DNA of 64,000 nt from Gammaproteobacteria bacterium (lineage in GTDB: Bacteria; Pseudomonadota; Gammaproteobacteria; Pseudomonadales; Azotimanducaceae). The notes under the pieces are model-generated. The model worked only from the letters and a program-made list of their open reading frames with translations. It did not search any database and was not told where the DNA came from. Numbering within the stretch: position 1 is the first letter of the stretch; each line of letters starts with the position of its first letter. This document shows, piece by piece, positions 25,392-32,723 of the stretch. A program made the position numbers and the translations under genes. Location of the stretch: assembly GCA_009846005.1 (NCBI GenBank), contig VXYL01000070.1, forward strand, positions 134,947 through 198,946, in the 5' to 3' direction.

Positions 25392-26438
25392 CTATTGCCG
25401 TTCACTACCACGTACCGCCTCCCGCTTCGCCCGAACTTTCTCCCCGTACGCCGCGTAGCGTTCCCAGGCCATGAGCCCGTCGTGGGCGAAGTAGTCGTAC
25501 TTCGGGCGTAGGGCCACCCGGCCTTTCGCCGGCTCGGTGTCGAACAGGCTGCAGTACTTCTCCGCCGGCTGATCGTGGCCGGTTCCCGGCGGCGCGTCGA
25601 GTTGGCGATCGTCCATGATGCGGTCGTTCTTGCCGAACGGGAACGGACCGTAGACATCCATCAGGCCGGCGAACCGGACCGGGTTCCGGTCCAGGGCTTC
25701 CTGGGTCACGGTCTCGCGGAACGGCTCCTGGGGCTGGAAACGGGGCCGCATGTATTCACACTGCAGCGTCATGCGCACGCCGGGTGTGGTCTTCGGGTAC
25801 GAGCCGTGCCAGGTGTGGTTGCCCCAGATCACCATGGATCCCGCTTGAGCCTCCACCGCATGCGCCTTGTCCGCCCAGTACTTGCTCTCCGGCGGCGTCG
25901 CCTGACGACGCCAGCGGTGGCTTCCCGGGAGGAACGAGATGGCGCCGTCGTCCTTCGTGTAGTCGGTGAGCATCAGGTGCACATTGGCGTTGATGTTGAT
26001 CGGGGGCAGCGCGTCCCGGGTCGGATCCAGGTAGTCGCCGTGAATTCCCGTGCGCCGTTCGCCGGGGCCTTTCACCCACGCGTTGACGAGGCTCAGGATG
26101 CAGTTCGTGCCGAGCAGGTATTGCACGAGCCCGAGGCCGGCGGGGTTGTAGGTGACCTTCTCGAAGATCGGGTCTTCCCAGATCAGGAACCGAAGCTGGT
26201 CGTTGACGTTGTCCCAGCGGTCGATGTGCGCATCCAACGATCCGAAGCGGTCGGCGACGACGCGCTCCACCGCCCCCTTGACCTCCAGGTGAAACTCCGG
26301 CGGCCCGACCTTCTCCGGCGGCACCACGGTGAACCCGAACGCCTCGAGTTCCGCGACGTTGGACTCCAAGCCGAGTTGCTTGAGCTCCCCGTAGAGCAGC
26401 GGCAGAGCGCCGGCGGACTCCCAGTTCTCTATCTCCAT
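25392..26438 (-). CDS. Phytanoyl-CoA dioxygenase (PhyH) family protein
   Basis: Probable Fe(II)/2-oxoglutarate oxygenase of 348 aa from ATG 26438 (MEIENWESAGALPLLYGELK). The metal site is suggested by GIHGDYLDP (HxD) with partner His in NHTWHGSYPKTTPGVRMTLQCEYMRP near residue 240, where Arg would bind 2-oxoglutarate. ISFLPGSHRWRR is a PhyH-typical loop. It is divergent from an aldo-keto reductase gene with a 109-bp shared upstream region, so the two may be co-regulated. Substrate unknown. Confidence 0.84.
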   Translation of the reverse strand: MEIENWESAGALPLLYGELKQLGLESNVAELEAFGFTVVPPEKVGPPEFHLEVKGAVERVVADRFGSLDAHIDRWDNVNDQLRFLIWEDPIFEKVTYNPAGLGLVQYLLGTNCILSLVNAWVKGPGERRTGIHGDYLDPTRDALPPININANVHLMLTDYTKDDGAISFLPGSHRWRRQATPPESKYWADKAHAVEAQAGSMVIWGNHTWHGSYPKTTPGVRMTLQCEYMRPRFQPQEPFRETVTQEALDRNPVRFAGLMDVYGPFPFGKNDRIMDDRQLDAPPGTGHDQPAEKYCSLFDTEPAKGRVALRPKYDYFAHDGLMAWERYAAYGEKVRAKREAVRGSERQ

Positions 26439-26547
26439 GCGCTTCCCTCCGAACCGCAGAGCGGCAGTTTGTCCGATGCGGCGCGTTGGCGACAAGACCA
26501 ACGCTTCCACGCTTAGAATGGTTCGTGTCGCAACGAGGAGGGAAGCC

Positions 26548-27555
26548 ATGGCAATCGAGCTGCGATTGTTCGGTCGAACCGGCGTGCAGGTCAGCAATCT
26601 GTGTCTGGGAACCATGCTGTTCGGCACCCGAACCACGCGGGAAGAGTCCTACGCCATCGTCGACCGCGCCATCGACGCGGGCATCAACTTCTTCGATTCC
26701 GCCAACGTCTACGGGCGAGGACGGAGCGAGGAAGTCACCGGCGAAGCGCTGAAACGCAACGGCAAGCGCGACCGTATCGTGCTCGCGACCAAGTTCCACG
26801 GCGGCATGTCGGACGACCCCAACGACAGGGGCGCGAGTCGACGGCATATCGTTGCGGCCTGCGAGGCGAGCCTCAAACGGCTGAACACCGACTACATCGA
26901 TCTCTACCAGATCCACCGGCCGCGATCGGATACCGCCATCGACGAAACGCTGCGGGCGCTGGACGACCTCGTCCATCAGGGCAAAGTCCGCTACCTCGGC
27001 ACCTCGACGTTCGCGGCCTGGCAGTTCGTCGAGTCGTTGTGGGCGTCGGAGAAGTACGGTCTCAACCGGTTCGTCTGCGAACAGCAGCCCTACAACCTGC
27101 TCGACCGGCGCGTCGAGCGGGAGCTCATGCCCATGGCAAGGACCTACGGCGTCGCCACGATCCCCTGGAGCCCGCTCGCCGGGGGATTGCTCACCTGCAA
27201 GTACCGGCGCGGCGAGGAACCGCCGGAAGGAACGCGTTTCGCGACCGCTAACAGGGTCCAGTCGCGTCGCTTCAACGAGCGGGTCTTCGACATCGTCGAC
27301 GGGCTCGAACCCCTGGCCCGCGCCCACGACGCCACCGTGTCGCAGATCGCTCTCGCGTGGGTGATGGCGCAACCCGGGGTGACCAGCCCGATCGTCGGCC
27401 CGCGCACGATGGAGCAACTCGAGGACAACCTGGCGGCGGCGGAGGTGGAACTCACCGATGACGACCGTCAGGCGATCGACCGTCTGATTCCGCCCGGTAC
27501 CAACGTGGCACCGTACTACGAGGCGGACTTCGGTCCGCACCGGTTTCGGGTGTAG
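26548..27555 (+). CDS. aldo/keto reductase
   Basis: NADP(H)-dependent oxidoreductase of 335 aa; ATG 26548 follows GGAGGGAAG. The AKR catalytic tetrad is visible: Asp and Tyr in FFDSANVYGRGRSEEVTGEAL, Lys in IVLATKFHGGM, His in LYQIHRPRSDTAIDETL. The C-terminal cofactor segment is GVTSPIVGPRTMEQLEDNLAA. It resembles the YghZ/Gpr-like and L-glyceraldehyde-3-phosphate reductase group. It is divergent from a PhyH-family gene; the pair could hydroxylate then reduce a common substrate, but that is inference. Confidence 0.92.
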   Translation: MAIELRLFGRTGVQVSNLCLGTMLFGTRTTREESYAIVDRAIDAGINFFDSANVYGRGRSEEVTGEALKRNGKRDRIVLATKFHGGMSDDPNDRGASRRHIVAACEASLKRLNTDYIDLYQIHRPRSDTAIDETLRALDDLVHQGKVRYLGTSTFAAWQFVESLWASEKYGLNRFVCEQQPYNLLDRRVERELMPMARTYGVATIPWSPLAGGLLTCKYRRGEEPPEGTRFATANRVQSRRFNERVFDIVDGLEPLARAHDATVSQIALAWVMAQPGVTSPIVGPRTMEQLEDNLAAAEVELTDDDRQAIDRLIPPGTNVAPYYEADFGPHRFRV

Positions 27556-27579
27556 GGACGAGGCCATCGGGAACGCCTC

Positions 27580-27653
27580 GTAGGGGACGGGCTAGTCCCG
27601 TCCCGGGCGCGAGCAGCCCATGGCCTGCGGGCGACCACAAGGGTCGCCCCTAC
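27580..27653. repeat. palindromic repeat doublet (inverted pair)
   Basis: Plus copy of type B at 27580-27604 (loop CTAGT) and minus copy of type A at 27629-27653, separated by 24 nt. It lies between the aldo-keto reductase stop and the MFS transporter start, both on the plus strand. Confidence 0.8.
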
Positions 27654-27698
27654 GGAGTTCTGCGGCGTAGACTGACCGTTCGGCATGTCGAGGGTTCA

Positions 27699-29315
27699 AT
27701 GATGTCCGATCCTGCGCAAGACGACGCCCCAAAGGTAGGCGGTCGCTACGCCAGCTACGTCACGGTCGTCTTGGTGATCGTCTACGTCTTCAATTTCATC
27801 GACCGCCAGATCGTCACGATCCTCGCCGAGGAGATCAAGGCCGACCTCGGCATATCCGATGCCCAGATCGGCTTCCTCTACGGGACGGCGTTCGCGGTGT
27901 TCTATGCGATCTTCGGCATTCCCTTAGGCAGGCTCGCCGACACCTGGACGCGCAAGAATCTCATCGCCATCGGGATCGGGTTCTGGAGCTTGATGACGGC
28001 GTTATCGGGCACCGCGCGCAGCTTCGCGTCGCTGGCGGCCTACCGGGTCGGTGTCGGCATCGGCGAGGCCAGTGCGACGCCGGCGGCTTTTTCGATGCTG
28101 TCCGACTACTTTCGGCCGGCGATGCGCGCCACGGTACTCGCGATTTACTCGAGCGGCATCTACATCGGCGCTGGGATCGGCATCTTCCTCGGGGGCTGGA
28201 TCGTAGGTTCGTGGGAGTCCGCCTATCCGGATCCGTCGCTCGCACCACTCGGCCTGAAGGGCTGGCAGGCCGCCTATATCGCCGTCGGGCTGCCGGGCCT
28301 CGTGATGGCGGTGTGGGTGGCGACGCTGCGCGAACCCGTTCGAGGCTTGAGCGAAGGATTGGTTACGCCTGCGCATCCGCATCCTTTTCGGACGACGTTC
28401 CAGGAGTTGATGGCTGTCCTGCCGCCGTTCACGGTCTGGACCTTGGCTCGCGAGAAAGCCGACTCGCGGGTCATTGCACGCAACCTGCTTGGGGCAGCGG
28501 TGATCGCCCTTGTTGCCTGGGGGCTGATCGAACTCACTTCGGATCCCGAACAGTGGATCGCACTGGGCATCGGCACCTACGCGGCGTTCTCGTGGATCCA
28601 GGCGTTAGGCCTTCGGGACCCGGCGACGTTCGCGATGATGTTCTCCTGCCGGGCGTTCGTGTACGCGGCCGTGGGATTTCCTACCATCGCCCTGGTCGCC
28701 TACGCCTTCGGCGGCTGGGCGCCACCGTTCTTCATCCGGGTCTACGGCATCAGTCCGATGGAAGCGGGGCTCGTGTTGGGCCTGTCCTTCGCCCTCGGCG
28801 GCTGGCTCGGCACGACGCTCGGCGGCATCGTCGCCGACCGGCTGAAGCCCCGGACCGGCAATGCCCGGGTCTACGTAGGCCTCTTCTCGGTCGTCGGTAT
28901 CGTGCCCACGGCGCTGGTCCTATTGCTGACCGACCACCTGATCACGGCCTACGTCTTCAACTTCATCGTCAGCGTATTCGCCTCGTGCTGGATCGGCGCC
29001 GCCGCAAGCACGGTGAACGACCTCGTCATGCCGAGAATGCGCGCCATCGCGTCGGCGTTCTACGTGTTGATGGCGACGGTCGGCCTAGCCGTCGGACCGT
29101 ATACGGTGGGCGAAGTGAGCGATGTGCTGACCGGCAAGGGGATGGTGCCCAGCGAAGCGCTGCGTTGGAGCCTGTTGCTGTCGCTATCGTTCCTGGCGAT
29201 ACCGGGGATCCTGCTCTTGCTTCTGCGCGGGGAGTTGATCCCGGCGGAAGCGAGCCGACTCGAACGAGCACGCGCGGCCGGGGAGCCGGTAGGCGGAGAG
29301 GGATCGCAACCGTAA
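27699..29315 (+). CDS. MFS transporter (spinster-like)
   Basis: Inner-membrane major-facilitator transporter of 538 aa with about 12 hydrophobic segments and a long central loop. The N-terminal half shows FNFIDRQIVTILAEEIKADLGISDAQIGFLYGTAFAVFYAIFGIPLGRLADTWTRKN, the pattern of the spinster-like/hexuronate group, and VGIGEASATPAAFSMLSDYFRP. The C-terminal half has FALGGWLGTTLGGIVADRLKP. The substrate is unknown; sphingolipid-like, sugar-acid and organic-acid substrates are reported for relatives. Tandem ATG codons at 27699 and 27702 both fit as the start. Confidence 0.88.
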   Translation: MMSDPAQDDAPKVGGRYASYVTVVLVIVYVFNFIDRQIVTILAEEIKADLGISDAQIGFLYGTAFAVFYAIFGIPLGRLADTWTRKNLIAIGIGFWSLMTALSGTARSFASLAAYRVGVGIGEASATPAAFSMLSDYFRPAMRATVLAIYSSGIYIGAGIGIFLGGWIVGSWESAYPDPSLAPLGLKGWQAAYIAVGLPGLVMAVWVATLREPVRGLSEGLVTPAHPHPFRTTFQELMAVLPPFTVWTLAREKADSRVIARNLLGAAVIALVAWGLIELTSDPEQWIALGIGTYAAFSWIQALGLRDPATFAMMFSCRAFVYAAVGFPTIALVAYAFGGWAPPFFIRVYGISPMEAGLVLGLSFALGGWLGTTLGGIVADRLKPRTGNARVYVGLFSVVGIVPTALVLLLTDHLITAYVFNFIVSVFASCWIGAAASTVNDLVMPRMRAIASAFYVLMATVGLAVGPYTVGEVSDVLTGKGMVPSEALRWSLLLSLSFLAIPGILLLLLRGELIPAEASRLERARAAGEPVGGEGSQP

Positions 29316-29407
29316 GGGGGCCTTGAGGCGACGCGGGATCGGACCTCCGCCGTGAATCGCTTGGAGATTTCACCTGTCGAAGAGCCTTGAAAACGCTGTG
29401 GCGTGGA

Positions 29408-30121
29408 TCACCCGCTGCGTCGGCGTTTCTTCAGTTCGGCGATCTCCGCTTCGAGGCGTTGCCGACGAGCGGCCTCCGCATCGGCCCGTGCGGCCTCCGC
29501 ATCCGCCCGTGCGGCCTCCGCATCCGCCCTAACGACCTCCTCGCCGGGCGTGCGCAGGTCGCGTCCGGTTTCCGGGTTGTAGAAACGCAGTTCGGGGCCC
29601 TTGAGCCATAGGTAGAGCCCGAGGGTCTCGCTCCACAAGCCGGTCTCGCCGTTCGGGAGCGTCCGCGTCAACATCGGTCGGTAGACCGTACCCACCAACG
29701 AGAAACCCTTGAGCGGCGGCTTCACGTATTCCGCGCGGGGATCGTAGAGGAAGTATTCCGACACGCCCCATTGTGCGTACCGCAGCTTCTTGCGGTCATC
29801 CTCCTCATGGGTGGTCTTCGACGTCATCTCCAACACGAAGGAGGGCGACTCCTCCTCCCAGAGTTTGAAGATGTCCCGATAGCGGTCTTCGACGCCGAAA
29901 GCGATGAAGATATCCGGCGACAGGTGCCTTCTCGGGTTTCCCGGCTCGTCGTATACGAGCATGTTCACGCCCACGTAGACGCCGGGTTGCGGATCGAAGT
30001 ACGCCATCAGCGCATGGGCGGCATCCGCCAAGCGCCTGTAGTGCAAGGGTGTCTCCGCCACCGGCCTGCCGTCCGAGGTCGGATACTCAATGCCGTCGTC
30101 GAAGGCAATCGCTTCGCCCAT
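29408..30121 (-). CDS. Uma2 family endonuclease-like protein (DUF820)
   Basis: A 237-aa protein from ATG 30121 with the PD-(D/E)XK-like fold of Uma2/DUF820: LSPDIFIAFGVEDRYRDIFKLWEEESPSFVLEMTSKTTHEEDDRKKLRYAQWGVSEYFLYDP contains the PD, E and K-type acidic/basic residues. Role unknown; the family is often multicopy in cyanobacteria and other genomes. The C-terminus (about residue 200 on) carries three ADAEAAR heptad repeats followed by RRQRLEAEIAELKKRRR, a predicted coiled coil encoded by tandem 21-bp units. Stands alone between the MFS gene and a TauD-like gene. Confidence 0.85.
   Translation of the reverse strand: MGEAIAFDDGIEYPTSDGRPVAETPLHYRRLADAAHALMAYFDPQPGVYVGVNMLVYDEPGNPRRHLSPDIFIAFGVEDRYRDIFKLWEEESPSFVLEMTSKTTHEEDDRKKLRYAQWGVSEYFLYDPRAEYVKPPLKGFSLVGTVYRPMLTRTLPNGETGLWSETLGLYLWLKGPELRFYNPETGRDLRTPGEEVVRADAEAARADAEAARADAEAARRQRLEAEIAELKKRRRSG
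29469..29531 (-). repeat. three tandem 21-bp repeats in the Uma2 gene
   Basis: Three near-identical 21-bp units (each reading GCGGCCTCCGCATC-GCCCGT on the plus strand) encode the heptad ADAEAAR. Units 2 and 3 differ at one or two positions. This in-frame minisatellite may vary in copy number between strains and would lengthen or shorten the coiled-coil tail. Confidence 0.85.
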
Positions 30122-30546
30122 GGATCGACCTCCTCCCGTGCCGCGTCCGCCGCTCGGATCCCGGATTATCCTTCGCTTGCTCGTCGGCCAGCCCGGGCAG
30201 TTCGCGAGTGCCGGCAACGTAGCACACGCCTCGTCCAACCCTCAATCGGCGATCAAGTCCGCCTGATTCCCCGTGTTTCCGCATCGGCGTTGCTCATGTG
30301 TCGACAACGCCGATTGTCGCCGTTGGGATCGTCGGGCACTGACCGTCATCGCCGATGCGAGCCGTGCGAAAAGGATGAAACTGCCGTAGGAAATCGACCG
30401 GACCCCGTAGCAAGGGGCGAGGCTATCGCGCCCGTTAGGGCGCGCCCTCGCCCGCGTTCGCGACAGAAAGTCCTCGGTTCGAACGAAGCGGGACGGGACA
30501 AGCCCGTCCCCTACGGCCTCGTCGGTCTGAGGCTGAGCCTCGCTGG
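30122..30546. other. 425-bp intergenic region with palindromes, no gene seen
   Basis: No convincing coding frame on either strand. It contains a large GC-rich palindrome around 30410-30453 (arms GGGGCGAGG and CCTCGCCC, with an inner GCGCCC/GGGCGC pair) and the 25-nt repeat at 30490-30514. The left end holds the likely Uma2 promoter and the right end is the 3' flank of the TauD-like gene. Confidence 0.5.
30490..30514 (-). repeat. 25-nt palindromic repeat, type B, single copy
   Basis: Minus-oriented copy (GGGACGGG, ACAAG, CCCGTCCCCTAC) in the 425-bp gap before the TauD-like gene. A related longer palindrome at about 30410-30453 occupies the position where a doublet partner would lie. Confidence 0.75.
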
Positions 30547-31362
30547 CTACTCCGGCGTGCCGCCCTTGACGACGATGCGGTGCATGATCCGCGTCTCGTC
30601 GTAGTCGCGGACGGCGTAGTGCATCACCGAGCGGTTGTCCCAGAGCACCAGGTCGTTCAACTCCCAATGATGCCGGTAGACGAACTCCGGGCGTGTGCAG
30701 TGGGCGAGTAACCTGAACAGGAGCAGTTCGCTCTCGTCTTCCGGTATGTCGAGGATGTACTTGGTGAAGTTTCCGTTGACGTAGAGCGCCTTGCGGCCCG
30801 TCTCGTCGTGGGTGCGTACCACCGGATGCACCGAGTCCTCGACATCGGGTCCGAACACCTTGCCGGTATGAAACGCCTTCTTGTCGGCGATTTGGGCCCG
30901 GAGATCCTCGCCCAGGCTCTCGTATGCGAGGTGCTGATTCGCAAAGGCGGTGTCGCCGCCGGTCGACGGCAGACGCTGTGCGTGCAACCCCGTGATGATC
31001 GGCGGCGTCGGGTGCCAGGTCATGTCGGAATGCCAACCGCCACCGAAGGGATGCACGCCCCCGAAGAAGGTGAACTGCTTGGCGGCTTTGCTGCCGATGA
31101 ACTGCACATGGTCGGTGTCGCGATGCTTGGTGGCCGGATGGGTCAGAAGGTCGCCCCAACGGCGACCGAATGCCTCGAGTTCCAAAGCCGAGAGCACCTG
31201 GTCCGGCAACACGAGCAAGTGGTGCTCGAGAAGCAACTCGCGCAGTTCGGCAATCACGTCGGCACCGCCGTGCCTCGCTAGATCGATACCTTCAACCCGG
31301 ACACCCATTGCGACGCTGGCACGGGTCGTGTCCACGCCGAGTTGTTGCGCTGCTTCCGCCAT
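30547..31362 (-). CDS. TauD/TfdA family Fe(II)/2-oxoglutarate dioxygenase
   Basis: A 271-aa dioxygenase of the TauD family from ATG 31362 with a purine-rich GGGAGCGGGAA upstream. The iron site HxD is in FGGGWHSDMTWHPTPPI near residue 110, with distal His and 2-oxoglutarate Arg in WDNRSVMHYAVRDYDETRIMHRIVVKG. N-terminal ASVAMGVRVEGIDLARHGG matches the family start. Compared with the copy at 16.2 kb it is clearly diverged, so the two probably act on different substrates. Confidence 0.88.
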   Translation of the reverse strand: MAEAAQQLGVDTTRASVAMGVRVEGIDLARHGGADVIAELRELLLEHHLLVLPDQVLSALELEAFGRRWGDLLTHPATKHRDTDHVQFIGSKAAKQFTFFGGVHPFGGGWHSDMTWHPTPPIITGLHAQRLPSTGGDTAFANQHLAYESLGEDLRAQIADKKAFHTGKVFGPDVEDSVHPVVRTHDETGRKALYVNGNFTKYILDIPEDESELLLFRLLAHCTRPEFVYRHHWELNDLVLWDNRSVMHYAVRDYDETRIMHRIVVKGGTPE

Positions 31363-31606
31363 TTCCCGCTCCCCGTTGGCCCTAACCACTGATCGTCATG
31401 TATAGAGGTGATCTTCGTCAAGGCACCGACGATGCGCCCCGCAAATCATTGGCCTGTGGCATCGCGGGCGGTTACTTCCGGTGCGGCCACAACGCGTTGT
31501 ATGGCCTGCCTACATCCACGACCTCACAATGGAGGTTGCTGCGAAACGGGGGAAGTTGAACAATTCAAGATCGATGGCACGTAGCCAAGTCTTGAAGCAG
31601 CGAGTC

Positions 31607-31783
31607 CTACTGACGACTTCGGTTGACCATCTCGTTCATACGGACCCGAATGTCGGCAACGAGACGCACCGCATGCTCGTTGTCGAGGAAGAACTCCAAG
31701 TCTACTAGCCAAGTCAACACACTGTCGAGTGCGTCGTATTCCTCTCTGTCGGCGGGGTCAATTAGGTCTTCGGGTCGGGTCAT
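31607..31783 (-). CDS. small acidic hypothetical protein (58 aa)
   Basis: A 58-aa reading frame starting at ATG 31783 (MTRPEDLIDPADREEYDALD) with GGAG about 8 nt upstream and ending at 31607. The protein is acidic at the N-terminus and has a central SVLTWLVDLEFFLDNEHAVRL amphipathic stretch, a helical pattern that could mediate protein-protein contact. Codon third positions follow the genome's GC preference less strongly than in neighbours. No family recognised. It lies between a TauD-like gene and an exported hypothetical gene. Confidence 0.5.
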   Translation of the reverse strand: MTRPEDLIDPADREEYDALDSVLTWLVDLEFFLDNEHAVRLVADIRVRMNEMVNRSRQ

Positions 31784-31876
31784 GGGAATTACTCCAATTT
31801 GACAAGCGTTGTGGTGCCGGTCTAATCCCGGCAGTGTTGACCATCGACCACGCGCTCGATCAGTGCTTGCACGGCT

Positions 31877-32398
31877 TCATCGCCTGAGACTGCCACCTGC
31901 TTCGACCAGACAGTCTTGCTCCTTCTTCAGGGAGGCCACCGAGTCCGTGCTGACCTCGACCAGCGCCTTCCAGCGCTTCTCGGCCAGCACGCGAGCTTTC
32001 TTGGGCTCCTTTCGCAACATCTCAGCGAACCCCTCGTAGTCTATGTCGTCGATCGCTTTGCGGAACCGAAAGAGCTGGTCCTTGGTCTCGTCGATGTAGT
32101 CGTCGATGCACTTGCGCTGCTCGTCGTTCAGCCCGCGAATGTCGCGCTGCCTTTTCGACGAGGCGATCATGGTGACGAAGGCTTCGGAGTACTCGGCCTT
32201 GTCAACCATAAGGAACTTGGCGAACTTCTCCTCGATGGGCTCTTTCTTGTCGGGTGCGGCTGCTGCGACCAGTGCCATGACGCACAGCAGGCATGTGGCG
32301 GTGAGCACAAGATCGATGTCACCGACCCGGGCGAGTACCACCAAGCCGCTAGGAGTCCTGAAATGCGAAACGAGAGTGTGTGCGCCGATAGTCGACAT
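31877..32398 (-). CDS. putative exported hypothetical protein
   Basis: About 173 aa from ATG 32398; the start is uncertain. A hydrophobic stretch VLTATCLLCVMALVAAAAPDKKE near residue 30 looks like a Sec signal, so a shorter start inside this region (for example the GTG just before LTATC) is possible. The mature part is charged and helical (FAKFLMVDKAEYSEAFVTMIAS, DDYIDETKDQLFRFRKAIDDID). No known family. Isolated on the minus strand upstream of the divergent sigma-factor fusion gene. Confidence 0.55.
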   Translation of the reverse strand: MSTIGAHTLVSHFRTPSGLVVLARVGDIDLVLTATCLLCVMALVAAAAPDKKEPIEEKFAKFLMVDKAEYSEAFVTMIASSKRQRDIRGLNDEQRKCIDDYIDETKDQLFRFRKAIDDIDYEGFAEMLRKEPKKARVLAEKRWKALVEVSTDSVASLKKEQDCLVEAGGSLRR

Positions 32399-32723
32399 GC
32401 TACTGTCGTGTAGTCCCCGTGCCCCAACAATCAATAAACGTATTGGACAGCGACTTTCCTCCCTGCCAACGGATCCGGGTTCAACGAGAAGCCCGACCGG
32501 GCCAGATATCTCCAACGCGCTCGCCATCGACTTGAGCTAGTCGCCGCATCGGAGCCTGTTGCCCATGTCCCGGTCGTCGGCGGCGCGATCCCTTGCTTGG
32601 TCATCTGCTCGACTCCGCGTTCGCACTGCATCGTCGGATCACGCCGGACCGGAGAAGGCACGCATGTATCCAATTCGTCCCTCGATGGGTCTCTAGTCGT
32701 ACGACGTAGGACCGGGAAACACC

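Noticed and set aside
30242-31159. A 305-codon minus frame near the TauD-like gene
   Set aside because: Alternate frame of the TauD gene; no motif.
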